A stretch of DNA of 64,000 bases. Source: Streptomyces liliifuscus (lineage in GTDB: Bacteria > Actinomycetota > Actinomycetes > Streptomycetales > Streptomycetaceae). This document shows, one piece after another, positions 35,898 through 44,681 of the stretch (positions are counted from its first letter, which is position 1; the number at the start of each line of letters is the position of its first letter). The notes under the pieces are model-generated. The model was not told where the DNA came from and did no database searches. It saw nothing but the letters and a program-made list of their open reading frames with translations. The stretch covers positions 1,364,001 through 1,428,000 of the forward strand of contig NZ_CP066831.1 of assembly GCF_016598615.1 (NCBI RefSeq). The letters run 5' to 3'. The translations under genes were made by a program, and so were the position numbers.

Positions 35898-36752
35898 ATG
35901 ACGTCCGACCGTCACCCCCGCCGCCGCGTCCTCGGCGGCATGCTCGCGGCCGGCACCGGCGCGCTCGGCCTCGGCGGCGCGCTGCCCACCGCGTCGGCAG
36001 CCGGTGCCGGACCCGCGGCCGGCGGCGCCAGGCCGACCGTCGTCCTGGTCCACGGCGTGTTCGCCGACGCGTCCGGCTGGTACAGGACCATGGCCGGACT
36101 GCAGGACGCCGGTTTCCCGGTCATCGCCGCCGCGAACCCTCTGCGCACCCTGGCCGGGGACTCCGCGTACGTCTCCAGCATCGTCGACACGATCCCCGGC
36201 CCGGTCATCCTGGTCGGCCACTCCTACGGTGGCGAGGTCGTCACCAACGCCGGGCGCGGCCACGCGAACGTCAAGGCGCTGGTGTACGTGGCCGCGTTCG
36301 CCCCCGACGAGGGCGAGAGCGCGCTGCAGCTGGCTGAGCAGTTCCCCGGCAGTGAGCTGCCCGGCGCCCTGGTGACCCGCCCGTTCCCACTGCCCGCCGA
36401 CGCGCCCGCCGATGATCCCGGGCTCGACGGCTACATCGACCCGGCGAAGTTCCGTGAGGTCTTCGCTGGCGATCTGCCGCGCTCCGAGACCCGGCTGATG
36501 GCGGCCGCCCAACGCCCGGGCAGCGTCGGCGGTCTGGCGGGCAAGAGCGGCGTACCGGCCTGGAGATCGCTGCCGTCCTGGTATGTCATCCCGACCGCCG
36601 ACAAGGTCATCCCGCCCGCCGTGCAGCGCTTCATGGCACAGCGCGCCGGGAGCAGGGTCGTCGAGGTCAAGGGGGCCTCGCACGTCGTGATGATGTCCCG
36701 CCCGGCCGTCGTCGTCCGCCAGATCCTGGCCGCCCACCACGCAACCCGCTGA
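35898..36752 (+). CDS. Exported alpha/beta hydrolase
   Basis: This 284-residue enzyme has an N-terminal twin-arginine-like signal ('RHPRRRVLGGMLAAG') ending near 'LPTASAAG'. The hydrolase fold shows 'VVLVHGVFADASGW', Ser in 'VGHSYGG', Asp in 'IPTADKVIP' and His in 'GASHVVM'. The ATG follows AAGGAG. It is a paralogue in style of its neighbours but exported. The substrate is unknown. Confidence 0.85.
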   Translation: MTSDRHPRRRVLGGMLAAGTGALGLGGALPTASAAGAGPAAGGARPTVVLVHGVFADASGWYRTMAGLQDAGFPVIAAANPLRTLAGDSAYVSSIVDTIPGPVILVGHSYGGEVVTNAGRGHANVKALVYVAAFAPDEGESALQLAEQFPGSELPGALVTRPFPLPADAPADDPGLDGYIDPAKFREVFAGDLPRSETRLMAAAQRPGSVGGLAGKSGVPAWRSLPSWYVIPTADKVIPPAVQRFMAQRAGSRVVEVKGASHVVMMSRPAVVVRQILAAHHATR

Positions 36753-36771
36753 CCTCCCGGAAGGAAAGCCC

Positions 36772-37569
36772 ATGAGCAAGCCGGACACCATCGTCCTGAT
36801 CCACGGCTTCTGGGTCACGCCCCGCAGCTGGGAACACTGGATCGACCGCTACGAGAAGCAGGGCTACCGCGTGATCGCGCCCGCCTACCCCGGGTTCGAG
36901 GCGGAGGTCGAGGCGCTCAACGCCGACCCTGCGCCGATCGAGGCGATCACCGCGCCCCGGATCGTCGAGAGCCTCGCCACCGTGATCCGCGGACTCGACC
37001 GGCCGCCCGTCCTGATCGGCCACTCCGCCGGCGGGGCCTTCACCCAGGTCCTGCTCGACCACGGCTTCGGCGCGGCGGGCGTCGCCATCAACTCCGCGCC
37101 CACCGAGGGCGTACGGGTGATCCCGCCGAGCCAGGTGAAGTCCACGTTCCCCGTACTCAAGAACCCGGCCAACCACCACAAGGCGGTCGGACTCACCTTC
37201 GAGCAGTGGCACTACGCGTTCACCAACACGTTCCCCGAGGAGGAGTCCCGCGCGCTGTACGAGCGGTACGCGATCCCCGCCTCGGGCCGCATCCTGTGGA
37301 ACAGCGTGCTGGCCAATCTCCAGCCCGGCCACCAGGACATCTGGGTCAACTACCACAACGACGACCGGGCCCCGCTGCTGTTCCTCTCCGGCGAGGAGGA
37401 CCATCTGATGCCGCCGAAGGTGCAGCAGTCCAACGCCAAGCACTACAAGTCGAAGACCGTCACCGAGCTCAAGGTGTATCCGGGACAGCCGCACCTCATG
37501 CCGGCCTCGCCCGGCTGGGAGGAGATCGCCGACCACGCCCTGTCCTGGGCCGTGGAGCACGCCAAGTAG
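36772..37569 (+). CDS. Alpha/beta hydrolase
   Basis: This 265-residue enzyme has 'IVLIHGFWVTPRSWEHW' at the N-terminus, nucleophile Ser in 'LIGHSAGG', acid Asp in 'SGEEDHLMP' and His in 'PGQPHLMP'. It is cytoplasmic, with no signal. It begins 20 bp after the exported hydrolase gene behind GGAAGG, and probably shares its transcript. The three hydrolase genes in a row suggest a small ester- or lactone-processing set. Confidence 0.85.
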   Translation: MSKPDTIVLIHGFWVTPRSWEHWIDRYEKQGYRVIAPAYPGFEAEVEALNADPAPIEAITAPRIVESLATVIRGLDRPPVLIGHSAGGAFTQVLLDHGFGAAGVAINSAPTEGVRVIPPSQVKSTFPVLKNPANHHKAVGLTFEQWHYAFTNTFPEEESRALYERYAIPASGRILWNSVLANLQPGHQDIWVNYHNDDRAPLLFLSGEEDHLMPPKVQQSNAKHYKSKTVTELKVYPGQPHLMPASPGWEEIADHALSWAVEHAK

Positions 37570-37581
37570 CGCAGCCGGCGC

Positions 37582-37621
37582 GCCCGGGGCGACCGCGCAG
37601 GCCGCGCAGGCCGCCCCGGGC
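37582..37621 (+). terminator. Hairpin after the hydrolase cluster
   Basis: GCCCGGGGCG (37582-37591) and CGCCCCGGGC (37612-37621) form a perfect 10-bp stem with a 20-base loop, 13 bp past the third hydrolase stop. The region to 37694 also carries small direct repeats (GTAGCGACCG twice). Confidence 0.55.
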
Positions 37622-37694
37622 CACTGGTAGCGACCGGTAGCGACCGGAACGGGATCGGAAGGGATCACCGCATGCCGTCGGAGGGGGTCACCGC

Positions 37695-38486
37695 ATGACC
37701 GAGGTCCGTGTCACGCACATCGGGGGTCCGACCACGCTGATCGAGGCCGACGGCTGGCGGTTGCTGACCGACCCGACGTTCGATCCGCCGGGCGGCCGCT
37801 ACGCGTTCGGCTGGGGCACCTCCTCCCGCAAGCTGGCGGGCCCCGCCCTCGCCGTCGCGGACCTGCCGCCGATCGACGCCGTCCTGCTCACCCACGACCA
37901 CCACGGCGACAACCTGGACACGGCGGGGCGTGCCCTGCTGCCGGGCGTCGGCACCGTACTGACCACGCAGTCCGGAGCGGGCAGGCTCGGTGGCAACGCG
38001 CGGGGTCTTGCGGCCTGGACGAGCACGCGGCTGGAGGCGCCCGGCCGCCCGGCGATCGACGTCACGGCGACTCCGGCCCGCCATGGACCACCACTGTCCC
38101 GGCCGATCACCGGGGACGTCATCGGTTTCGCACTCCGCTGGGAGGGCCAGCGGCACGGCGTGCTGTGGATCTCCGGCGACACCGTCCTGTACGGGGGCGT
38201 ACGGGAGGTGGCCCGCCGTCTGGACGTGGGAACCGCCCTGCTGCATCTGGGCAGCGTCCGTTTTCCGCTGACGGGTCCGGTCCGCTACTCGATGAACGCG
38301 GCGGGGGCCGTCGCTCTGTGCGGCGAGCTCCGGCCGCACACGGTCCTGCCCGTGCACTACGAGGGCTGGGGCCACTTCCAGGAGGGCCGAAGCGCCATAG
38401 AGGCGGAGCTTTCCGGTGCTCCGGCCGACATCCGCGACCGCTTCCGTTGGCTGCCCACCGGGAAGGGAACCGACGTCACCGTGTGA
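37695..38486 (+). CDS. MBL-fold metal-dependent hydrolase (UlaG-like)
   Basis: This 263-residue protein opens with 'VRVTHIGGPTTLIEADGWRL' and carries the metal site 'LLTHDHHGDNLD', a variant of HxHxDH with Asn at the last position. Further ligands include Asp in 'ISGDTVL' and His in 'VLPVHYEGW'. The overall plan resembles UlaG-type lactonases and NAPE-PLD-like hydrolases. The ATG 37695 follows GGAGGGGG. The substrate is not predictable. Confidence 0.85.
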   Translation: MTEVRVTHIGGPTTLIEADGWRLLTDPTFDPPGGRYAFGWGTSSRKLAGPALAVADLPPIDAVLLTHDHHGDNLDTAGRALLPGVGTVLTTQSGAGRLGGNARGLAAWTSTRLEAPGRPAIDVTATPARHGPPLSRPITGDVIGFALRWEGQRHGVLWISGDTVLYGGVREVARRLDVGTALLHLGSVRFPLTGPVRYSMNAAGAVALCGELRPHTVLPVHYEGWGHFQEGRSAIEAELSGAPADIRDRFRWLPTGKGTDVTV

Positions 38487-38507
38487 GGGAGCGGTTTACT
38501 GGGGGGC

Positions 38508-39695
38508 ATGACGCGCCCCAGCCCCAGCAGCCACAGCTCCGATCACGCACCCGTCATCGTCAGCTCCCCCGGCTCCTTCGCCCGGAGTGTGCTGGACGAG
38601 CGGCACCCGGCCCTCATCGAGCGCGTGCGGCGGGCCACTCCGTATCCGCCCGAGCGGCAGCGGGCGCTGGACGCCCTCCTGGAGGAGATCACCAAAGGGG
38701 TCATCGAGCGGCTCGACGACAGTGAGCCCGGCGCCGAGCGGTGGCTGGATGAGCCCCACTACGGGCAGCGCTGGCCGGATGTGCCATTCCTGTGGGCGGA
38801 GAGCTTCTTCTACCGCAAACTCCTGGCCGCCCTGGGCCACTTCACACCGGGGCCGTGGCAAGGCATCGACCCCTTCGCCCCCTTCAAGAACGCCGAACTC
38901 ACGAGCTCCAAGGTCGACGAGGAGCTCTCCGCGCTCGACCGCCTGCCCGAACTCCCGGCGGAGGAACAGGACCGCACGCTCCTGCTCTCCTCCCTTTGGG
39001 GCAACCGGGCCGATCTGGGCTTCCAACTGTCCGCGGGCGCAGGTGGGTTGGGCGAGCGAGTGACGGGCCTGGTCGTGGACGACTCCGCCGCGCTGCTCGA
39101 GAGCCTCGAAGACGGTGAGCCCGGAAAGGTCTGTCTGGTCGCCGACAACGCCGGTCCCGAACTGCTTCCCGACCTCGTCCTCGCCGACCATCTCCTGACC
39201 ACGCGGCGGGCGGCCACCGTCGTCCTGCACCTCAAGCCGTACCCGTACTACGTCTCCGACGCCACCACCACCGACACCCTGGCCTGTCTCGACCGTATGA
39301 CCGGGGCGTCCGGACACGCGGCGGAGGTCGGCGAGCGGCTGCGGCAGGCCGTCGCCGGCGGCCGGCTGATCCTGCGCACCCACCCGTTCTCGTGCGCGCC
39401 GCATCCCTACGAGCGGATGCCGGCCGACCTCCGGGAGGACTTCGCGTCCGCCACGCTCACCGTGATGAAGGGCGATCTCAACTACCGCCGTCTGGTGGGC
39501 GACCGCCACTGGCCGGCCACGACACCGTTCGCCGAGGCCACCGCGTACTTCCCGGGCCCGGTGGCGGCACTGCGGACGCTCAAGTCGGACGTCGTGACCG
39601 GACTCGCGCCCCGGACGCTGGAGGAGCTGGACGCGGGCGAGGAGGCATGGCGCACGAGCGGGACGCATGCCCTGATCCAGTTCGGCACGACCTGA
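38508..39695 (+). CDS. ARMT1/DUF89-family damage-control phosphatase-like protein
   Basis: This 395-residue protein has the family layout: a helical N-terminal part ('RWPDVPFLWAESFFYRKLLA') and a Rossmann-like core with the metal-phosphate motif 'LVADNAGPELLPDL'. Later blocks are 'TVVLHLKPYPYYVSDA' and 'TVMKGDLNYRRLVGD'. Family members hydrolyse damaged or excess sugar phosphates and related metabolites with Mn2+ or Ni2+. It starts 21 bp after the MBL-fold gene and may share its transcript. Confidence 0.88.
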   Translation: MTRPSPSSHSSDHAPVIVSSPGSFARSVLDERHPALIERVRRATPYPPERQRALDALLEEITKGVIERLDDSEPGAERWLDEPHYGQRWPDVPFLWAESFFYRKLLAALGHFTPGPWQGIDPFAPFKNAELTSSKVDEELSALDRLPELPAEEQDRTLLLSSLWGNRADLGFQLSAGAGGLGERVTGLVVDDSAALLESLEDGEPGKVCLVADNAGPELLPDLVLADHLLTTRRAATVVLHLKPYPYYVSDATTTDTLACLDRMTGASGHAAEVGERLRQAVAGGRLILRTHPFSCAPHPYERMPADLREDFASATLTVMKGDLNYRRLVGDRHWPATTPFAEATAYFPGPVAALRTLKSDVVTGLAPRTLEELDAGEEAWRTSGTHALIQFGTT

Positions 39696-39796
39696 TCCAG
39701 TCCGGCGCGTGAGCGTTCCGGTTGTGAGGGCTGGGCTGTTTGTCCCCTCATGGGGCGGTGGTGCCGCTAGCGTGCGCTGGTCACCGTTCGCGTGAA

Positions 39797-39813
39797 TGTG
39801 CATGACATGCACA
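39797..39813. promoter_or_regulatory. Perfect 17-bp palindrome before a secreted-protein gene
   Basis: TGTGCATG and CATGCACA are exact inverted copies around a single central A. The element touches the AGGGGGGA ribosome-binding site (39813-39820) of the gene at 39829. Its position suits an operator or an RNA hairpin that would control translation start. Confidence 0.6.
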
Positions 39814-39828
39814 GGGGGGAAGTCAGCT

Positions 39829-40515
39829 ATGGGGAACAAGCGTGTGCTGAGACATCCGGCACGGCTGATCGTCGCGTTGCTCGCCGGGTTCGTTCTGGTC
39901 CTGACCGGCACGGGCGCCGCCCACGCCACGACCACCGTGGAGATCCCGGCGGGTACCGAGGGCGGCGTCTCGGCGACCGTGAAGTTCTACGGGACCGTGG
40001 TGCCCCAGCCCTACAACCCGGATCCGACCGCCTACTTCGGCGACCGCAAGTGCCAACTGATCTACCACGACTACGACCCGTCGGCGGGCTGCGGGGGCTT
40101 CAAGCTCGGCGTCGTCCTGCACAACGTCCGCAACCAGCCCGGCTATCTGGCCGGGCTCAACAGCACCGGGAACTACTTCCAGGCGCACGCCGACACCGCC
40201 CGTACCTTCGGGTGCCTGCGCCCCGACGGCGGTTTCGACCACGGCACGAGCTTCGTCGTCCGCACCGAGCAGCAGCGCCTCGGCTCGACGTACTACGAGC
40301 CGGACAGCAACTGGATCCTGTCCAGGCACCGGAACTACGAGGGCGAGTTCGGCCCGCACTTCTTCGTCAACTTCGCTCCTGTGGAGGTGAGTTGCCCAGC
40401 CGGCATGACCGCGACCCAGTACGGGCTGAAGGTCAGCAACGTCAACATCAGCATTGACGACGCGAATGTCTTCGGTACGACGACGTGGAGTACGCCGGGG
40501 CCGTTCTACGGGTGA
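39829..40515 (+). CDS. Secreted protein of unknown function
   Basis: This 228-residue protein starts at ATG 39829 behind AGGGGGGA. Its signal peptide ends near 'GTGAAHA'. The mature part is beta-rich with Cys residues in 'DRKCQLIYHDYDPSAGCGGF', 'FGCLRPDGG' and 'VSCPAGM', which could form two disulfides. No catalytic motif or named family is recognised. The coding region overlaps the convergent MFS gene by 10 bp. Confidence 0.75.
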   Translation: MGNKRVLRHPARLIVALLAGFVLVLTGTGAAHATTTVEIPAGTEGGVSATVKFYGTVVPQPYNPDPTAYFGDRKCQLIYHDYDPSAGCGGFKLGVVLHNVRNQPGYLAGLNSTGNYFQAHADTARTFGCLRPDGGFDHGTSFVVRTEQQRLGSTYYEPDSNWILSRHRNYEGEFGPHFFVNFAPVEVSCPAGMTATQYGLKVSNVNISIDDANVFGTTTWSTPGPFYG

Positions 40516-41897
40516 CCGGCCGTACTTCTGGCGCCCGGGCCCACGGCGGGGTCCGGGCGTCTTTCCACTGTCGCGGCAGGCAGTCCGGCGGCCAGCAGCG
40601 CGCCCGGTGCGGCGACCGCGGCGAGGACGACCAGCGCGGTTCCCCTCGCGGAGGCACCGGCCGGTGCGAGCGTCGTGGCCACGGCCACCCCGAGGGCCGG
40701 ACCGATGTTCATCGCGGTCTGCTGGAGTCCGCCGGAGACGCCCGCCGACCGCACGGAGGCCTCCCGCACGACGACCGCCGTCGCGGTGACCATCACGGGG
40801 GCGAAGCCCGCCCCCAGCAGCAGGAAGCAGCCGCCGATCGCCAGGGAGCCCGACGTCTGGTCGAGCCGGGACATCAGAAGCGTGGCGAGGGCCACAACGA
40901 CCATGCCCACCACGGTCGTTCGGCGCGGACCGTACCGCCGCAGCAGCAGGGCCGAGGCCGGCGCGCCGACCACCATGGCCACCGCGAGCGGCAGCGCGTG
41001 CAGGCTGCCGTGGAGAGGGTCAAGGCCGAGGACGTCCTGGAGGTAGTACGTGCTGAGGAACAGCGTGCCGAACAGCACCGCCGACGCGGTGAGCAGGACA
41101 CCGAGTGCCGAGGTGATGGTGGTCGAGCGGAACACCTCGGGCGGCACCAACGGCACTGTCGTACGCCGCTCGTGGCGGACGAAGGCGGCGCACGCGGCAG
41201 CCGTGCAGAGGAGTCCGAGCGCGCTCGCGGCCGTCCAGCCGGTGTCCGGCAGACCGACGAGGGTGTGGACCAGGCACACCAGCGTCACGCCCAGCAGGCA
41301 CGCTCCCGGCAGGTCGAGGCGCACGTCCGAGGCCTCCCTCGGCACCCGCGCCACAAGGGCGAGGAGCACCGCCGCGAGCGCCGGGACGAGCCCCAGGAAG
41401 AAGACCGACCGCCAGCCGAAGTGGGTCGCCAGCGCCCCGCCGAGCAGCGGGCCGAGCGCGGCGGCGGCCCCGATGGCACTGGTGCGAACGGCTATCGGCA
41501 TACCGAGGCGGTCGGGCGGATACGCGGCGCGCAGCATTCCCAGGGTCGCCGGTTGCAGCAGCGCGCCGAACACCCCCTGAACGACGCGCAGTCCGATGAC
41601 CCAGCCCACGCCCGGCGCCAGGCCGATCGCCGCCGAGGTGACGGCGAAGCCCAGCATTCCGAGGGCGAAGACCCGTCTGTGTCCGTACCGGTCGCCGAGG
41701 CGTCCGGAGAAGACGAGCAGGCTCGCGACCGCGATGAGATAGCCGGTGCTCGTCCACTGCATCTGGACGAACGAGGCGTCCAGGTCGTGCCGCAGGCTGG
41801 GCTGCGCCACGGTCAGCGCGGTCCCGTCGAGGGCGACGAGCGCGGCTCCGGTGATGCCTGCGGCGAGCGTGAGGCGCTGGTCGCGCGCCGAGTTCAC
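40506..41897 (-). CDS. MFS efflux transporter, DHA2 (14-span) family
   Basis: This 463-residue transporter has 'ALVALDGTALTVAQPSL' in span 1 (the D-x-T-x-x-N/T-V-A-x-P signature of DHA2 pumps) and 'VFSGRLGDRYGHRRVFALGM' (loop 2-3 motif A). It also has 'RVVQGVFGALLQPATLGML' (motif C-like). These proteins export drugs and antibiotics by proton antiport. GTG 41895-41897 overlaps the TetR stop (GTGA), so repressor and pump are coupled. The C-terminus is basic and short. Confidence 0.9.
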   Translation of the reverse strand: MNSARDQRLTLAAGITGAALVALDGTALTVAQPSLRHDLDASFVQMQWTSTGYLIAVASLLVFSGRLGDRYGHRRVFALGMLGFAVTSAAIGLAPGVGWVIGLRVVQGVFGALLQPATLGMLRAAYPPDRLGMPIAVRTSAIGAAAALGPLLGGALATHFGWRSVFFLGLVPALAAVLLALVARVPREASDVRLDLPGACLLGVTLVCLVHTLVGLPDTGWTAASALGLLCTAAACAAFVRHERRTTVPLVPPEVFRSTTITSALGVLLTASAVLFGTLFLSTYYLQDVLGLDPLHGSLHALPLAVAMVVGAPASALLLRRYGPRRTTVVGMVVVALATLLMSRLDQTSGSLAIGGCFLLLGAGFAPVMVTATAVVVREASVRSAGVSGGLQQTAMNIGPALGVAVATTLAPAGASARGTALVVLAAVAAPGALLAAGLPAATVERRPDPAVGPGARSTAGHP

Positions 41898-42508
41898 CGG
41901 GCCTCCGGTCCGAGGTGGGCGTCCAGCGCGGCCCGTACGAGGGGTTCGACGCCGTCGGCCCCCGTCGCGAGCTGGAGACTGCCCCAGCCCCACAACTGCG
42001 CGATGCCGTGCAGGTTCGCCCAGAGGGCGCCCGCCACGTCCGGCGCCCGCACGTCTGGGCGTACCCGACTCACCAGGTCCACAAGGGAGTTGAAGAGCGG
42101 CAGGCTGGTCTCGCGCAGGCCCAGGTTGTTGCTCTCCAGCAGGTCGTGACGGAACATCAGCTCGTACATACCGCGGTGGGACAGCGCGAAGTCGACGTAG
42201 ATCCGGGCCAGCGCCGCGAGTTGGGCACGCGGGTCATCGTCGCCGCTGCCCGGTTCCTCACCATCCCCCGGCCCCTGGCCGCCCCGCAGCTCGTCGGCGA
42301 CCTCGGCCCCCAGTTCGGCGAAGCCCTCATGCGCGATCGCGGAGAGCAGTTCCAGGTGGGTCGGGAAGTAGCGGCGCGGGGCACCGTGCGAGACACCCGC
42401 CCTGCGGGCGATCTCCCGCAGCGAGAGGGCCTGCGCTCCCTCCCGGGTCACCAGGTCCACGCCCACGGCCACCAAACGGGCTCGAAGTCCCGCCTCCTGT
42501 TCGGTCAT
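41894..42508 (-). CDS. TetR-family repressor of the adjacent efflux pump
   Basis: This 204-residue regulator has an N-terminal helix-turn-helix ('LSLREIARRAGVSHGAPRRY') and a TetR_C-type ligand domain ('LARIYVDFALSHRGMYELMF'). ATG 42506-42508 is taken as the start; a GTG two codons upstream is possible. The gene is followed, with a 4-bp overlap, by the DHA2 pump gene. A perfect 25-bp palindrome lies 18 bp upstream of the ATG, so autoregulation and drug-inducible control of the pump are very likely. Confidence 0.9.
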   Translation of the reverse strand: MTEQEAGLRARLVAVGVDLVTREGAQALSLREIARRAGVSHGAPRRYFPTHLELLSAIAHEGFAELGAEVADELRGGQGPGDGEEPGSGDDDPRAQLAALARIYVDFALSHRGMYELMFRHDLLESNNLGLRETSLPLFNSLVDLVSRVRPDVRAPDVAGALWANLHGIAQLWGWGSLQLATGADGVEPLVRAALDAHLGPEAR

Positions 42509-42525
42509 GGACACTGTCTACCAGC

Positions 42526-42550
42526 CGTGAGTAGACAGTGTCTACTCACG
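42526..42550. promoter_or_regulatory. TetR operator: 25-bp perfect palindrome
   Basis: CGTGAGTAGACA (42526-42537) and TGTCTACTCACG (42539-42550) are exact inverted repeats around one base. The inner 11 bases GTAGACAGTGT (42531-42541) occur again in inverted orientation at 42511-42521 (ACACTGTCTAC), at the translation start. The divergent small gene at 42646 could be under the same control. Confidence 0.8.
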
Positions 42551-42645
42551 ACCGGGGGCATGTTCCGCACTGGGCGGAGGTGCGTGTCCGGCCGATCTGC
42601 GGGGTCCGCGAAACGCTCTCGCGCGCACCGCATACCATCACCGTG

Positions 42646-43026
42646 ATGAGCAGCAGGACGCCCCGAGGACCGCACCGCGTCACGCGGGACGCGGTGCTGC
42701 GCCCTGCCCTCGCCGTGCTGCTCGCGGCGCTGGTGATGTGTCTGGGGTACGTGCCCTCGCACGGCCGGGCGGCCCCGGTCGCCGATCCCGTTGTCACCGT
42801 CTCCATCGCGCAGGAACGGCTGGGCTCCCCCGCCGAGCACGACCGGTGCTGCGGACTGCCCACCCGGGAGGCGCGGGCCGTACTGCCCGTGGGGGCGCAT
42901 CCCCTGCCGGCGGTGCTGCCGCGTATGCCGGTCGTGGCGCGCCCGGTCGTCGCCTCGCACGTCCCCGTCCTGCCGCCCGCGCGGGGCGCTCCCGATCTCC
43001 ATGTCCTCCAGGTGCAGCGGATCTAG
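42646..43026 (+). CDS. Small exported or membrane protein of unknown function
   Basis: This 126-residue protein starts at ATG 42646. It has one hydrophobic N-terminal segment ('AVLRPALAVLLAALVMCLGY') and a Pro/Val-rich outer part with 'EHDRCCGLP'. No family is recognised. It lies between the TetR operator and a DUF3105 gene, with 90 bp to the latter. The next gene may be cotranscribed. Confidence 0.55.
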   Translation: MSSRTPRGPHRVTRDAVLRPALAVLLAALVMCLGYVPSHGRAAPVADPVVTVSIAQERLGSPAEHDRCCGLPTREARAVLPVGAHPLPAVLPRMPVVARPVVASHVPVLPPARGAPDLHVLQVQRI

Positions 43027-43116
43027 ACCGACGTCCATGCCCGACGACGTCTGTCCGACCCCTCACCCACCGCCGCCCGAAGGAACCGGCGCGGCGGGGA
43101 CAAGGAACGCATTCCC

Positions 43117-43773
43117 ATGAGCAAGACCAGCAAGAAGTCGGCGTCCGCGGCGCGCAAGGCGCGCGTCGAGGAGCTTCGGCGGGCGGAGAAGGCCCGCGAG
43201 CGCAGAAACCGCGTCCTCACGATCACGGTCAGCACGGTCATCGTCGCCGGTCTTGTCGCCTTCGGCGCCTACGGCATCAACAAGGCGAACGACAAGGACG
43301 AGCAGCAGCAGGCGGCCGTGAAGAAGCCCGTGAAGGGCGAGAAGTCCTGGAACGCGAAGAAGCTGACGCAGAACCATGTCGCCAAGGCCGTGTCGTACCC
43401 GATGAACCCGCCGGTCGGCGGCGACCACAACCAGGCGTGGATGACCTGTGACGGCTCGGTCTACACGAAGGCGATACCGAACGAGAACGCGGTGCACTCG
43501 CTGGAGCACGGCGCGGTCTGGGTGACGTACAACGACAAGGCCGCGGATGCCGATGTGAAGACTCTCGCCGACAAGGTCGCCAAGACCCCGTACACGCTGA
43601 TGAGTCCGGTGAAGGACCAGGCCGGGGCCATCATGCTGTCGGCCTGGGGCAAGCAGCTGACCGTGGACAAGGCGTCCGACCCGCGGGTCCAGCAGTTCCT
43701 CACGAAGTACGTGCAGGGCGCGCAGACCCCGGAGCCGGGGGCCGCGTGCACGAACGGGATCGACGCGTCCTGA
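43117..43773 (+). CDS. Membrane-anchored DUF3105 protein
   Basis: This 218-residue protein has a basic cytoplasmic N-terminus with a short coiled coil, one span ('VLTITVSTVIVAGLVAFGAY') and an exported DUF3105 domain. That domain has 'VSYPMNPPVGGDHNQAW', 'AVHSLEHGAVWVTYN' and a C-terminal Cys. The conserved His/Met/Cys residues suggest metal binding, though the function is unproven. In many actinomycetes the gene neighbours DUF305 and copper genes; no DUF305 gene is present here. Confidence 0.88.
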   Translation: MSKTSKKSASAARKARVEELRRAEKARERRNRVLTITVSTVIVAGLVAFGAYGINKANDKDEQQQAAVKKPVKGEKSWNAKKLTQNHVAKAVSYPMNPPVGGDHNQAWMTCDGSVYTKAIPNENAVHSLEHGAVWVTYNDKAADADVKTLADKVAKTPYTLMSPVKDQAGAIMLSAWGKQLTVDKASDPRVQQFLTKYVQGAQTPEPGAACTNGIDAS

Positions 43774-43779
43774 CGAGCC

Positions 43780-43809
43780 GGCGCCGGGCTCTTCCGGGAG
43801 CCCGGCGCC
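43780..43809 (+). terminator. Terminator after the DUF3105 gene
   Basis: GGCGCCGGGCTC (43780-43791) and GAGCCCGGCGCC (43798-43809) form a perfect 12-bp stem with a 6-base loop, starting 7 bp after the stop codon. Confidence 0.75.
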
Positions 43810-43906
43810 ACGCCGTATCTCCGTCTCTGGCAGGCTCACCCCAGGCGCATCGTTCCGATCCCGAGCAGGACGCCCCGGACAGGGCGTCCTCGGCAGGAGG
43901 CGTGAG

Positions 43907-44641
43907 ATGGAGACGCTCGACTCGCAGGATCCGCTCGCCGTCGCGGTGACCGAGGCGATCCGCGGCGGTGACCTGGCCACACTCCGGCAGTGCCTCGCCG
44001 AACACCCCGGCCTCGCCGACACGCGGATCGTGCGGCGCGGCGCCGGAGCGGGGACGCGCAGCCTGCTGCACATCGCCGCGGACTGGCCCGGCCACTACCC
44101 GAACGGCCCCGCGGTCGTCGCGGCCCTCGTCGAGGCGGGCGCCGACCCCAACGCCCGCTTCGAGGGCGCCCATTCGGAGACCCCGCTGCACTGGGCGGCC
44201 AGCAGCAACGACGTGCCCGTACTGGACGCCCTCGTCGAGGCGGGCTCCGACATCGAGGCCACCGGTGCCGTGATCGGCGGCGGCACACCCCTCGCCGACG
44301 CCCGCGGTTTCGGACAGTGGCGGGCGGCGCACCGGCTGGTCGAACTGGGCGCGTGCACGACGCTCATGGACGCCGCGACCCTCGGTCTGCTGGACCGGGT
44401 GAAGGAGGTCGTCGAGGGCGCCGAACCGCCGGGCCGCGACGCCGTGACCCGCGCGTTCTGGGGTGCCTGCCACGGCGGTCAACTGGCCGCCGCCGACTAT
44501 CTGTTGGCACGGGGAGCCGATCTCGACTGGGTCGGCTACGACAACAAGACCCCTCTCGACATCGCACGGTCGACCGACGCGGACGGGGTCGTCCAGTGGC
44601 TGCGGGAGCTCGGCGCGAAGGGCCGCACCGAGCTGCCCTGA
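43907..44641 (+). CDS. Ankyrin-repeat protein
   Basis: This 244-residue protein starts at ATG 43907 behind AGGAGG. It contains four to five ankyrin-type repeats, including 'RSLLHIAADWPGH', 'ETPLHWAASSNDVPVLDALV' and 'KTPLDIARSTDADGVVQWLR'. Such repeats form protein-binding surfaces. No enzymatic domain or signal is present. The gene converges on the PucR gene at 44682. Confidence 0.88.
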   Translation: METLDSQDPLAVAVTEAIRGGDLATLRQCLAEHPGLADTRIVRRGAGAGTRSLLHIAADWPGHYPNGPAVVAALVEAGADPNARFEGAHSETPLHWAASSNDVPVLDALVEAGSDIEATGAVIGGGTPLADARGFGQWRAAHRLVELGACTTLMDAATLGLLDRVKEVVEGAEPPGRDAVTRAFWGACHGGQLAAADYLLARGADLDWVGYDNKTPLDIARSTDADGVVQWLRELGAKGRTELP

Positions 44642-44681
44642 CGGTTCGCACGGGATCCGGGCCCGACGCCCGCGCCTACGC

